Shown here: piece by piece, positions 27,097 through 33,707 of the stretch
How positions within the stretch are numbered: position 1 is the first letter of the stretch
How the letters are laid out: the number at the start of each line of letters is the position of its first letter
Origin: an uncultured Porticoccus sp.
GTDB lineage: Bacteria > Pseudomonadota > Gammaproteobacteria > Pseudomonadales > Porticoccaceae
Length of the DNA: 33,707 bases
Direction: 5' to 3'
NCBI GenBank assembly: GCA_905181945.1
Contig: CAJIZZ010000028.1
Location: 1 to 33,707 of the forward strand
Notes under the pieces: model-generated
The model's database searches: none
What the model was told of the DNA's origin: nothing
Seen by the model: only the letters and a program-made list of their open reading frames with translations
Position numbers and translations under genes: made by a program

Positions 27097-28208
27097 GAAG
27101 ACTTCACTATCAGACTTTCTAGTTGATGGGATTTTTCCGCTGCCTTAGCTCGAATTAACGCCTCAAGCTCCTCGGCTAAATTATTTTGAGATAGTTTTTG
27201 GCTAGGTTTACCATCTATATATATTAAATTATTTGGGGTGCCTCCAGTTAGTCCGATATCAACTTCTTTTGCTTCTCCAGGCCCATTTACAACGCACCCA
27301 ATGATTGCAACATCCAAGGGGACCGTTATATCCTCAAGCCGACTTTCAAGTACGTTCATCGTGTGAATTACATCAAAATTTTGCCTAGAGCAGCTAGGAC
27401 AAGCAATAAAATTTATGCCTTTACTGCGCAATTTTAGGCTTTTGAGCATATCCCAGCCCACTTTAACTTCTTCTACGGGATCAGCAGCTAGTGACACTCT
27501 AATCGTATCTCCTATGCCATCCATGAGCAGCAAACCCAGCCCAATAGATGATTTTACAGTGCCGCCCCGCAAGCCGCCTGCCTCGGTAATACCGATATGT
27601 AGCGGATTATCAATAATTTTTGCTATTTTTCGGTAAGCATCGACAGCCATAAAAATATCTGATGCTTTAAGACTCAGCTTGAAATTATCGAAGTTCATAC
27701 TATCTAGGATTTCTACATGACGCATTGCTGACTCGACCAAAGCGTCGGATGTTGGTTCTCCATATTTCTTCTGTAAGTCTTTTTCCAGAGACCCCGCATT
27801 TACTCCAATGCGAAGCGGTATATTCAAATCACGAGCTTTGTCTACTACAGCCTGCACACGTTTTTCTCTACCTATATTTCCTGGGTTAATTCGCAAACAA
27901 TCAACACCTAGGTCTGCAACACGAAGAGCGATACGATAATCAAAGTGAATGTCAGCTATCAGAGGGACTTCGACCTGCTTGCGTATTTTCCCAAAAGCCT
28001 CAGCAGCTTCCATTGAGGGCACAGAAACACGTACAATGTCAGCTCCAGCATTCACAATGCTTTGTATTTGCTGAACTGTAGCGCTAACATCCGTAGTTTC
28101 CGTATTAGTCATGCTTTGTATTGAAATCGGCGCATCACCACCAACTGGCACCGTACCTACCATTATTTGACGCGACACTCTTCGTTTAATGGGTGATTTC
28201 ATATGCAT
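27093..28208 (-). CDS. ispG: 4-hydroxy-3-methylbut-2-enyl diphosphate synthase (flavodoxin/ferredoxin), IspG
   Basis: IspG reductively converts MEcPP to HMBPP in the MEP isoprenoid pathway using a [4Fe-4S] cluster. The 371-residue protein (E. coli 372) has a TIM-barrel N-terminal half ([33 protein letters not shown]). Its cluster-binding C-terminal half has cysteines in CPSCSRQ and [13 protein letters not shown] lies about ten bases before the ATG at 28208; a second ATG two codons later is possible. It follows rlmN by only 22 bases, whereas in E. coli pilF and rodZ lie between. Confidence 0.97.
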   Translation of the reverse strand: MHMKSPIKRRVSRQIMVGTVPVGGDAPISIQSMTNTETTDVSATVQQIQSIVNAGADIVRVSVPSMEAAEAFGKIRKQVEVPLIADIHFDYRIALRVADLGVDCLRINPGNIGREKRVQAVVDKARDLNIPLRIGVNAGSLEKDLQKKYGEPTSDALVESAMRHVEILDSMNFDNFKLSLKASDIFMAVDAYRKIAKIIDNPLHIGITEAGGLRGGTVKSSIGLGLLLMDGIGDTIRVSLAADPVEEVKVGWDMLKSLKLRSKGINFIACPSCSRQNFDVIHTMNVLESRLEDITVPLDVAIIGCVVNGPGEAKEVDIGLTGGTPNNLIYIDGKPSQKLSQNNLAEELEALIRAKAAEKSHQLESLIVKSS

Positions 28209-28230
28209 GCTAAAATTACCTTGTCATTTT

Positions 28231-29391
28231 TCAGCTAGCCACAAATTTAACAGGCTGCTTTTCATGTTGTTGCATGTAACGCTCACTTCGTCTAGTCCTG
28301 TCATTTACAGCCCCTGCTAGCTGGCCACAAGCTGCAGAGATATCATCTCCCCGTGTGGTTCTAACCGTGACTGTATGTCCCGCCTCCTGAAGTATGTCTC
28401 TAAATCTGTATAAAGCGGTATTTGTCACCCTTTTATAACCTGATTGATCAAAAGGATTAAATGGTATCAGGTTAATCTTACAGGGGAGGCTGCTCAGTAG
28501 CTTGGCCAAATCTCGAGCATGCTCATCTCTATCATTAATTCGATCCATTAGCGTATATTCTATGGTGATTTTACGACGAACGTCTGGCATCTTGTCAAGA
28601 TAACGTTGCGCGGAGGCCAGCAAGCTAGCGATAGGGTACTTCTTGTTTATAGGAACTAACTGATTACGTAGTTCATCATTGGGAGCATGCAGTGAAATAG
28701 CCAAAGAGACGTCACTTACCTCGGATAACTTATCAATCATAGGCACTACTCCAGAGGTGCTTAACGTTACGCGTCTCTTGGATAAGCCATATGCATTATC
28801 ATTCAGCATTAACCCCATGGCATCAACTACATTATCAAAGTTTAAAAGCGGTTCCCCCATGCCCATCATAACCACATTGCTAACAACTCTGTTTGCTTTT
28901 GGTCCTAACGAATTAAAAAATTTTGCCGCAATCCACAACTGTCCAATTACTTCAGCGGCAGTAAGATCCCTACTAAACCCCTGCTTCCCTGTAGCGCAAA
29001 AACTGCAATCTAAAGAGCAGCCGACCTGGGAGGAGATGCATAATGTTCCCCTGTCTTTTTCAGGAATAAAGACAGCCTCAATGCAGTCGCCACCGCTGAC
29101 ACGTATAATCCATTTGCATGTACCATCTGCAGATTCATGATGACTAACAACTTCAGGTGCTCTAATTTCTGCAATAGCTTTCATTTTTTCACGGAGATTT
29201 TTTGCAAGATTGGTCATCTGATCGAAGTCATCTACACCTATCTGATGAATCCATTTCATGACTTGCGTCGCTCGAAATGGTTTCTCGCCGATACTTTCAA
29301 AAAATACTACTAGCTTTTCAGGAGAAAGCCCCAGAAGATTAGTCTTCTGGGGTTTCACATCAAGTTCTTTGTCGGCAGACAATAAAGTCAT
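28231..29391 (-). CDS. rlmN: Dual-specificity rRNA/tRNA methyltransferase RlmN (radical SAM)
   Basis: RlmN methylates C2 of adenosine 2503 in 23S rRNA and adenosine 37 in some tRNAs. The radical-SAM cluster cysteines are C125, C129 and C132 in [16 protein letters not shown], the same numbering as E. coli. The C-terminal AACGQLAG supplies the methyl-accepting cysteine. [10 protein letters not shown] is the SAM-binding block. The length of 386 residues is normal. It begins 39 bases downstream of ndk and is probably in the same transcript as ispG-hisS-yfgM-bamB. Confidence 0.98.
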   Translation of the reverse strand: MTLLSADKELDVKPQKTNLLGLSPEKLVVFFESIGEKPFRATQVMKWIHQIGVDDFDQMTNLAKNLREKMKAIAEIRAPEVVSHHESADGTCKWIIRVSGGDCIEAVFIPEKDRGTLCISSQVGCSLDCSFCATGKQGFSRDLTAAEVIGQLWIAAKFFNSLGPKANRVVSNVVMMGMGEPLLNFDNVVDAMGLMLNDNAYGLSKRRVTLSTSGVVPMIDKLSEVSDVSLAISLHAPNDELRNQLVPINKKYPIASLLASAQRYLDKMPDVRRKITIEYTLMDRINDRDEHARDLAKLLSSLPCKINLIPFNPFDQSGYKRVTNTALYRFRDILQEAGHTVTVRTTRGDDISAACGQLAGAVNDRTRRSERYMQQHEKQPVKFVAS

Positions 29392-29430
29392 GTATATCTA
29401 AGCTCTAAGCGGTTGTCGTAACAATAATAG

Positions 29431-29856
29431 TTAGCGAGAAAAAATTTCATCATCACTAAAAAAGTAAGCTATTTCACGCTGAGCAGAGGCCGTAGAGTCA
29501 GACCCATGTACGGCATTTGCATCAATTGAATCAGCAAAATCAGCACGTATAGTCCCTGATTCGGCTTCTTTTGGGTTAGTTGCTCCCATCAAATCACGAT
29601 TAATAATAATTGCATCATCACCTTCTAGCACTTGAATAACAACAGGGCCGGAAGTCATGAAGTCAACTAAATCAGAGTAAAATGGGCGCTCTTTGTGCTC
29701 AGCATAGAACCCGCCTGCTTTATCTTTAGATAGATTTTGCATCTTAGATGCAATAATTTTTAAGCCAGCTTTTTCAAAACGACTGTATATTTCACCAATG
29801 ACGTTCTTTGTAACTGCATCAGGCTTAATAATAGAAAGTGTGTGCTCAATAGCCAT
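29431..29856 (-). CDS. ndk: Nucleoside diphosphate kinase
   Basis: Ndk balances nucleoside triphosphate pools by phosphate transfer through a phosphohistidine. The 141-residue protein has the family opening [12 protein letters not shown]-like [20 protein letters not shown]. The catalytic histidine is H117 in [20 protein letters not shown], with the NDK signature intact. A clear ribosome site (GGAGAG) lies upstream of the ATG at 29856. It sits between iscX and rlmN; 252 bases with repeats separate it from iscX. Confidence 0.98.
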   Translation of the reverse strand: MAIEHTLSIIKPDAVTKNVIGEIYSRFEKAGLKIIASKMQNLSKDKAGGFYAEHKERPFYSDLVDFMTSGPVVIQVLEGDDAIIINRDLMGATNPKEAESGTIRADFADSIDANAVHGSDSTASAQREIAYFFSDDEIFSR

Positions 29857-29924
29857 TAATTTCTCTCCGGAAATGTATTTTTAATTAGAATAATCAGTGT
29901 CCTTCAATACACCTGACTGCTTGA

Positions 29925-29994
29925 TGACAGGACGAGCAATTTTACCCTTGAATACCTTAGGCCACAAGGAGTTAACTCCCTGACAGGATGAGCA
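29925..29994. repeat. Imperfect direct repeat in the iscX-ndk gap
   Basis: TGACAGGACGAGCA at 29925-29938 recurs as TGACAGGATGAGCA at 29981-29994, 13 of 14 bases identical. A 12-bp palindrome (GGAGTTAACTCC, 29968-29979) lies between. No function is evident; it may be a decayed repetitive element or part of an ndk regulatory region. Confidence 0.45.
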
Positions 29995-30033
29995 TAATGA
30001 CCATTAAAAAGGAGGATAGCAATATCTGACAAC

Positions 30034-30071
30034 TAAAGGGAAGTAGCACTTGTAAAGGGAAGTAGCACTTG
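30034..30071. repeat. Exact tandem duplication of 19 bp
   Basis: The 19-base unit TAAAGGGAAGTAGCACTTG occurs at 30034-30052 and again at 30053-30071 without a mismatch. It lies 38 bases past the iscX stop, in the gap before ndk. An exact two-copy tandem looks recent and may vary in number between strains. Confidence 0.85.
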
Positions 30072-30108
30072 GCGCTATCATTATAATATAGCAGGGTATC
30101 AGAAATTT

Positions 30109-30309
30109 TTATTCCAGCTCTTCAATCCAGGCAGACTGGATTGCTTCAAGAATTTTCTCACCGCAGCGCTCTGGATCATCATTAAAGTCAGGTAATGCTA
30201 TAACCCAGTTCCGAAGATCTACAAAATTAATATAACGCGGATCAATATCCTCATGAACTTCAGATAGTTCGATTGCAATATCCTGGACATCAGTCCATGT
30301 TATTGACAT
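30109..30309 (-). CDS. iscX: Fe-S assembly protein IscX
   Basis: IscX is a small acidic protein that binds IscS and modulates iron use in cluster assembly. The 66-residue length equals E. coli IscX. The motif WTDVQDIAIELSEVHEDIDPRYINFVDL and the tail ILEAIQSAWIEELE are typical. GGGG lies six bases before the ATG. It is the last gene of the isc block, 14 bases after fdx. Confidence 0.96.
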   Translation of the reverse strand: MSITWTDVQDIAIELSEVHEDIDPRYINFVDLRNWVIALPDFNDDPERCGEKILEAIQSAWIEELE

Positions 30310-30323
30310 ATCATACCCCTTTT

Positions 30324-30662
30324 TTAATGCTTTTCAGAAACCATATTAATGGTGTATCTTGGTATTTCAACAACTATGTCTTTATCTGCAATGATGGCTT
30401 GGCAGCTCAATCTTGAATCAGGCTCTACACCCCATGCTTTATCTAAGAAATCTTCTTCTAATTCATCGGCCTCCATAAGAACATCAAAACCCTCTCTAAT
30501 ATAGACATGACAGGTAGTGCATGCGCAAGACAACTCGCAGGCATGCTCAATATCAATATTGTTTTGGAGGGCAACCTCACAGATATTATCACCAGGCTGA
30601 GCCTCTATTACAGCACCTTCAGGGCATAAGTTAGAATCGGGAAGAAATATTATTTTAGGCAT
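30324..30662 (-). CDS. fdx: ISC-system [2Fe-2S] ferredoxin
   Basis: Fdx supplies electrons for cluster assembly on IscU. Cluster cysteines are C42, C48, C51 (CELSCACTTC) and C87 (RLSCQ), the same numbering as E. coli. The 112 residues begin MPKIIFLPDSNLCPEG. I use the ATG at 30662, because the family starts with MPK and a G-rich ribosome site lies seven bases upstream. A longer frame reaching 30689 lies inside hscA. The start is one base past the hscA stop, so the genes are coupled. Confidence 0.97.
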   Translation of the reverse strand: MPKIIFLPDSNLCPEGAVIEAQPGDNICEVALQNNIDIEHACELSCACTTCHVYIREGFDVLMEADELEEDFLDKAWGVEPDSRLSCQAIIADKDIVVEIPRYTINMVSEKH

Positions 30663-30663
30663 T

Positions 30664-32535
30664 TCAGATCCCCCTCTCCATATCATCAAGACTATGGCCC
30701 GCTAAAGCTTTTTTGATGCTAACATTCATCCTTCTTGCAGCAAATTCTTCGCTAGCTTTCGATGCTGCCTCTATCTGATGAGAAATTTCTCGATAGCTCT
30801 GACTATCACAAATTTTATCTAGATCACGAACAGTTAACTCTAAGCAACTGTACTCCGTATCACTGAGTAACTCACGACCGTCTTTCTTCAAGGCAGCTAA
30901 CAAATCCTCACGCATTCTTCTGGCATCAACTTGTTGCTCCCGAAGCGCTCTTGCAAGCATATCTTCTTTTGCGCTCCCATAAGACTCTTGGAGCATTCTG
31001 GCAATATCTTTATCATTTAATCCATAAGATGGTTTTACCTCAATACGGGACTCCACACCACTAGCTAGCTCTTTTGCCGAAACGTTAAGCAATCCATCGG
31101 CATCTACTTGAAAGCTAACTTGGATTTTAGCCGCTCCAGCCACCAAAGGAGGTATGCCTCTCAGCTCAAAACGGGCTAGAGATCGACAATCAGAAATTAG
31201 CTCACGCTCACCCTGCAACACATGAACAGACATCGCGGTTTGGCCATCCTTAAATGTTGTAAACTCTTGAGATTTTATAATAGGGATTGTGGTATTTCGA
31301 TGAATAATTTTTTCCATCAACCCTCCCATGGTTTCGAGGCCAAGAGACAGGGGTATCACATCAAGAAGTAGCATATCTTCATCAGGCTTATTTCCTACAA
31401 GCAGATCAGCCTGTATTGCAGCCCCTAAGGCTACTACTTTATCAGGATCAATGTTTACTAATGGCTCTCGATGGAAGGCATCGGCAACTTTTTGACGAAC
31501 CAAATGGGTTCTTGTTGAGCCGCCAACCATCACAACATTAGTGATATCTGATGCTTTAAGTTTAGCGTCACGCAAAACTCTCTTGCAGCAGCCTAAAGTT
31601 TTATCGACTAGCGGATTTATCAATAAATTAAATTTTTCCCTACTTAATACACCTGTCCATCCCGCTACATTGACTTCAGTGAATATGCTCTCTGATAATT
31701 CTTCTTTGGCTATACGAGCAGACATTAATAACTCTCTCTGCAAGGACGGACTAAGATCGTCACTGAAGCCAGCTTTCTCAGAAAACCATTGAGCAACCAC
31801 TCGATCTATATCGTCGCCACCTAGGGATGAATCACCGCCAGTAGCCAGAACCTGAAAAACTCCTGACGATAACCGCAAAATGGAGACATCAAAAGTGCCT
31901 CCACCAAAATCGTAAATTGCGATAATACCTTCTGCTCCCTGATCCAAGCCATAAGCAACAGCAGCAGCAGTGGGCTCATTGAGTAGTCTTAATACTTTTA
32001 CGCCAGTTAAGGTAGCTGCGTCTTTTGTGGCCTGTCTTTGGGCTTCATCAAAGTAGGCTGGAACTGTCAAAACCACCCCATCCAAAGTGCCACCTAAAGC
32101 TTCTTCTGATCGAGACACAAGTACCTTCAATATTTCGGCTGAAGCCTCTACTGGACTAACATCGCCAGCAACAGTCTTAAAATTTGGCATGCCTCCGTCT
32201 ACTTGAGTTGTAAGCTCATAAGGCATCTGGCTTCCAAGTTTTTTTATATCCTGAATGCCGCGCCCCATAAAACGTTTAACGGAGCTTAACGTGTTTAATG
32301 GATCGGTGGATAACTGCAAGTACGCTGCATATCCCACTGTCGATTCCTTTAGGGCGTTGTAACGTACAACAGAAGGAAGCAAATATTGATTATCAGCATC
32401 CAGCAGAACCTCTGGAGTCCCACTCCTCACGGAAGCTACCAGAGAATTGGTTGTGCCAAGGTCTATACCAGCAGCTCGTCGACGTTGATGGGGGCTTGGG
32501 GATTGCCCAGGCTCCGAAATCTGCAAGAGAACCAA
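30664..32535 (-). CDS. hscA: Fe-S assembly Hsp70 chaperone HscA
   Basis: HscA is the specialised Hsp70 that, with HscB, acts on the LPPVK motif of IscU to release clusters. The 623-residue protein has the actin-like ATPase domain ([49 protein letters not shown]). The substrate-binding domain and helical lid follow. It starts with TTG at 32535. This encodes [11 protein letters not shown] and aligns residue for residue with the start of E. coli HscA as I recall it. The ribosome site is weak. It lies 24 bases after hscB and ends one base before fdx. Confidence 0.97.
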   Translation of the reverse strand: MVLLQISEPGQSPSPHQRRRAAGIDLGTTNSLVASVRSGTPEVLLDADNQYLLPSVVRYNALKESTVGYAAYLQLSTDPLNTLSSVKRFMGRGIQDIKKLGSQMPYELTTQVDGGMPNFKTVAGDVSPVEASAEILKVLVSRSEEALGGTLDGVVLTVPAYFDEAQRQATKDAATLTGVKVLRLLNEPTAAAVAYGLDQGAEGIIAIYDFGGGTFDVSILRLSSGVFQVLATGGDSSLGGDDIDRVVAQWFSEKAGFSDDLSPSLQRELLMSARIAKEELSESIFTEVNVAGWTGVLSREKFNLLINPLVDKTLGCCKRVLRDAKLKASDITNVVMVGGSTRTHLVRQKVADAFHREPLVNIDPDKVVALGAAIQADLLVGNKPDEDMLLLDVIPLSLGLETMGGLMEKIIHRNTTIPIIKSQEFTTFKDGQTAMSVHVLQGERELISDCRSLARFELRGIPPLVAGAAKIQVSFQVDADGLLNVSAKELASGVESRIEVKPSYGLNDKDIARMLQESYGSAKEDMLARALREQQVDARRMREDLLAALKKDGRELLSDTEYSCLELTVRDLDKICDSQSYREISHQIEAASKASEEFAARRMNVSIKKALAGHSLDDMERGI

Positions 32536-32559
32536 AATATTACCGCTTAAGTTATTTAA

Positions 32560-33090
32560 TTAAAAATCGTCAAGCTCTTCTTCGAGCCGCTCTATCTCAT
32601 CCAAGAACTTACTTACAAACTGCATCTTTGCTAGGGAGTCAAAAGCGACTTGAAAATCGTTTTTGTTGTATTGCCCCTCAAACATTTCTTGTATTTCTGT
32701 ATATCTCAAGGAAGCATCTTCCTTGAGCTTCTCCAACGCAACAGATACCTGATCTGTCTCACGTATGTCTGCCAATTTTTCTCTTAACTCTATCTGCTCC
32801 ATCAAGAACAGGGGATCATGAACAATATGGGTTTCATCAGAAAAATTTATGCTTTGCAGGGATAATAAATATTTTGCACGGAATAATGGAGACTTAAGCT
32901 CAGCATATGCTTGGTTAACAAATGACACGTACTGCACAGCTAAACGCTGCTCGTGTAATGATTCCCTCATATAGCGATCGGGATGAAATTTAGATTGCAG
33001 CTCATGGTAACGTTTATCTAATAGCACTAAATCAATCTTATAGTTTATAGGGCATCCAAATAGTTCAAAATAGTCACAAGAAAAATTCAT
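32560..33090 (-). CDS. hscB: Fe-S assembly J-domain co-chaperone HscB
   Basis: HscB brings IscU to HscA and stimulates its ATPase. The N-terminal J domain has the invariant HPD at residues 36-38 in SKFHPDRYMRES. The opening DYFELFGCPINYKID and the C-terminal three-helix IscU-binding domain fit the family. At 176 residues it is close to E. coli (171). It follows iscA by 33 bases. Confidence 0.96.
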   Translation of the reverse strand: MNFSCDYFELFGCPINYKIDLVLLDKRYHELQSKFHPDRYMRESLHEQRLAVQYVSFVNQAYAELKSPLFRAKYLLSLQSINFSDETHIVHDPLFLMEQIELREKLADIRETDQVSVALEKLKEDASLRYTEIQEMFEGQYNKNDFQVAFDSLAKMQFVSKFLDEIERLEEELDDF

Positions 33091-33123
33091 AGCTTTCAGT
33101 CTGGATAATCCTATAATAGCTAA

Positions 33124-33447
33124 CTACACATGGAAGCTTTCACCACAACCACACTCATCTTTAACATTCGGATTTTTAAACTCAAATCCTTCGTTGAGCC
33201 CCTCTTTCACAAAATCTAGCTGAGTTCCGTCAAGAAAAGCAAAACTTTTAGGATCAATAAAAAGTTTTGCCTCGCCACTGGCAACAACTAAGTCACTTTG
33301 GTCTGACTTATCTACAAACTCAAGAACGTAAGATAAGCCTGAGCAGCCTGTTGTTTTCACCCCAAGACGTATACCAACACCATGACCTCTGTGCGCCAAA
33401 TGTTTAACTACGTGCTGTTCAGCAGCCGGTGTCATTGTGATTGCCAT
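33124..33447 (-). CDS. iscA: A-type Fe-S cluster carrier IscA
   Basis: IscA carries iron or Fe-S clusters to [4Fe-4S] client proteins. The three ligands are C35 ([10 protein letters not shown]), C99 and C101 ([11 protein letters not shown]), the same positions as in E. coli IscA, and the 107-residue length is identical. It sits between iscU and hscB as expected, with 23 bases after the iscU stop and GGAG upstream of the ATG. Confidence 0.97.
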   Translation of the reverse strand: MAITMTPAAEQHVVKHLAHRGHGVGIRLGVKTTGCSGLSYVLEFVDKSDQSDLVVASGEAKLFIDPKSFAFLDGTQLDFVKEGLNEGFEFKNPNVKDECGCGESFHV

Positions 33448-33470
33448 TACTCTATATCTCCTCTAACCAC

Positions 33471-33707
33471 TTATTGTTGATCTGCAGAATTACGTTTTTG
33501 GCGTACGTCTTTGACGGCTGCCTTAATCGCGTCTTCCGCTAAAACTGAGCAGTGAATTTTAACTGGAGGCAAAGCAAGCTCTTCGGCAATCTGAGTATTT
33601 TTGATGATCGAGGCTTCATCTAAGGTTTTTCCCTTAACCCATTCTGTTAACAAAGAACTGGAGGCTATAGCGGAACCACACCCGTAGGTTTTAAATTTGG
33701 CATCCTC
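33471..33707 (-). CDS. iscU: Fe-S cluster scaffold IscU, C-terminal part (5' end outside window)
   Basis: The minus-strand frame runs off the right edge in phase with position 33707 and gives 78 C-terminal residues. These include the cysteine in [11 protein letters not shown] (E. coli C63), the HscA recognition motif LPPVK and the following IHC (C106). About 50 N-terminal residues, including the first ligand cysteine, lie beyond the window. IscU is the scaffold on which IscS builds clusters. An internal TTG at 33653 is not the true start. Confidence 0.97.
   Translation of the reverse strand, partial: EDAKFKTYGCGSAIASSSLLTEWVKGKTLDEASIIKNTQIAEELALPPVKIHCSVLAEDAIKAAVKDVRQKRNSADQQ

Noticed and set aside
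30080-30098. GCTAT...ATAGC hairpin (minus strand) downstream of iscX as a terminator
   Set aside because: Five AT-rich pairs and no following T-run; transcription may continue into ndk.
1-33707. Mobile element, phage, defence island or CRISPR array
   Set aside because: No transposase, integrase, phage structural gene, terminal inverted repeats or regularly spaced repeats were seen; gene content is core metabolism and maintenance.

Overview
The window is chromosomal DNA from an AT-rich gammaproteobacterium. The strongest evidence is the right third. Read on the minus strand it runs iscU-iscA-hscB-hscA-fdx-iscX-ndk-rlmN-ispG-hisS-yfgM-bamB-der, which is the Escherichia coli order except that pilF and rodZ are absent between rlmN and ispG. 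The cysI/DUF934 pair, metH followed by a DUF2970 gene, and the AddB-like/AddA-like pair also fit a free-living, possibly marine, gammaproteobacterium (Cellvibrionales/Pseudomonadales-like). I cannot name a genus. I see no insertion sequence, phage, integron, CRISPR array, rRNA or tRNA gene.

Layout. 1-1147 (+): the end of a cupin protein, an unknown four-helix membrane protein and a DUF1330 protein. 1203-3130 (-): rmuC followed by a DUF2489 membrane protein. 3286-3921 (-): a glutathione S-transferase. 4181-10416 (+): two overlapping genes for an AddAB-like helicase-nuclease. 10590-11663 (+): DAHP synthase, closest to the AroF type. 11694-12275 (-): nfuA. 12276-12693: a long intergenic region with a perfect 30-bp palindrome overlapping a good sigma70 promoter for metH. 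12694-16643 (+): metH and a DUF2970 gene. 16733-16858 (-): a 41-residue probable membrane miniprotein. 17102-20512 (+): ferredoxin-type sulfite reductase, DUF934 protein and a CPA2 antiporter. 20662-22398 (+): argS. 22415-33707 (-): der up to a truncated iscU.

Themes. Fe-S biology recurs: IscU/IscA/HscB/HscA/Fdx/IscX assemble clusters, NfuA carries them, and RlmN, IspG and CysI use them. Sulfur and methionine metabolism is represented by CysI-DUF934 and MetH. Break repair is represented by RmuC and the AddAB-like pair. In that pair the AddB-like subunit appears to have lost three of the four cysteines that bind the Fe-S cluster in relatives.

Most of the window is ordinary housekeeping DNA. 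The items most worth a second look are the palindrome/promoter in front of metH, the cysteine loss in the AddB-like protein, the 41-residue miniprotein, the missing pilF-rodZ block, and an inverted repeat just upstream of cysI.
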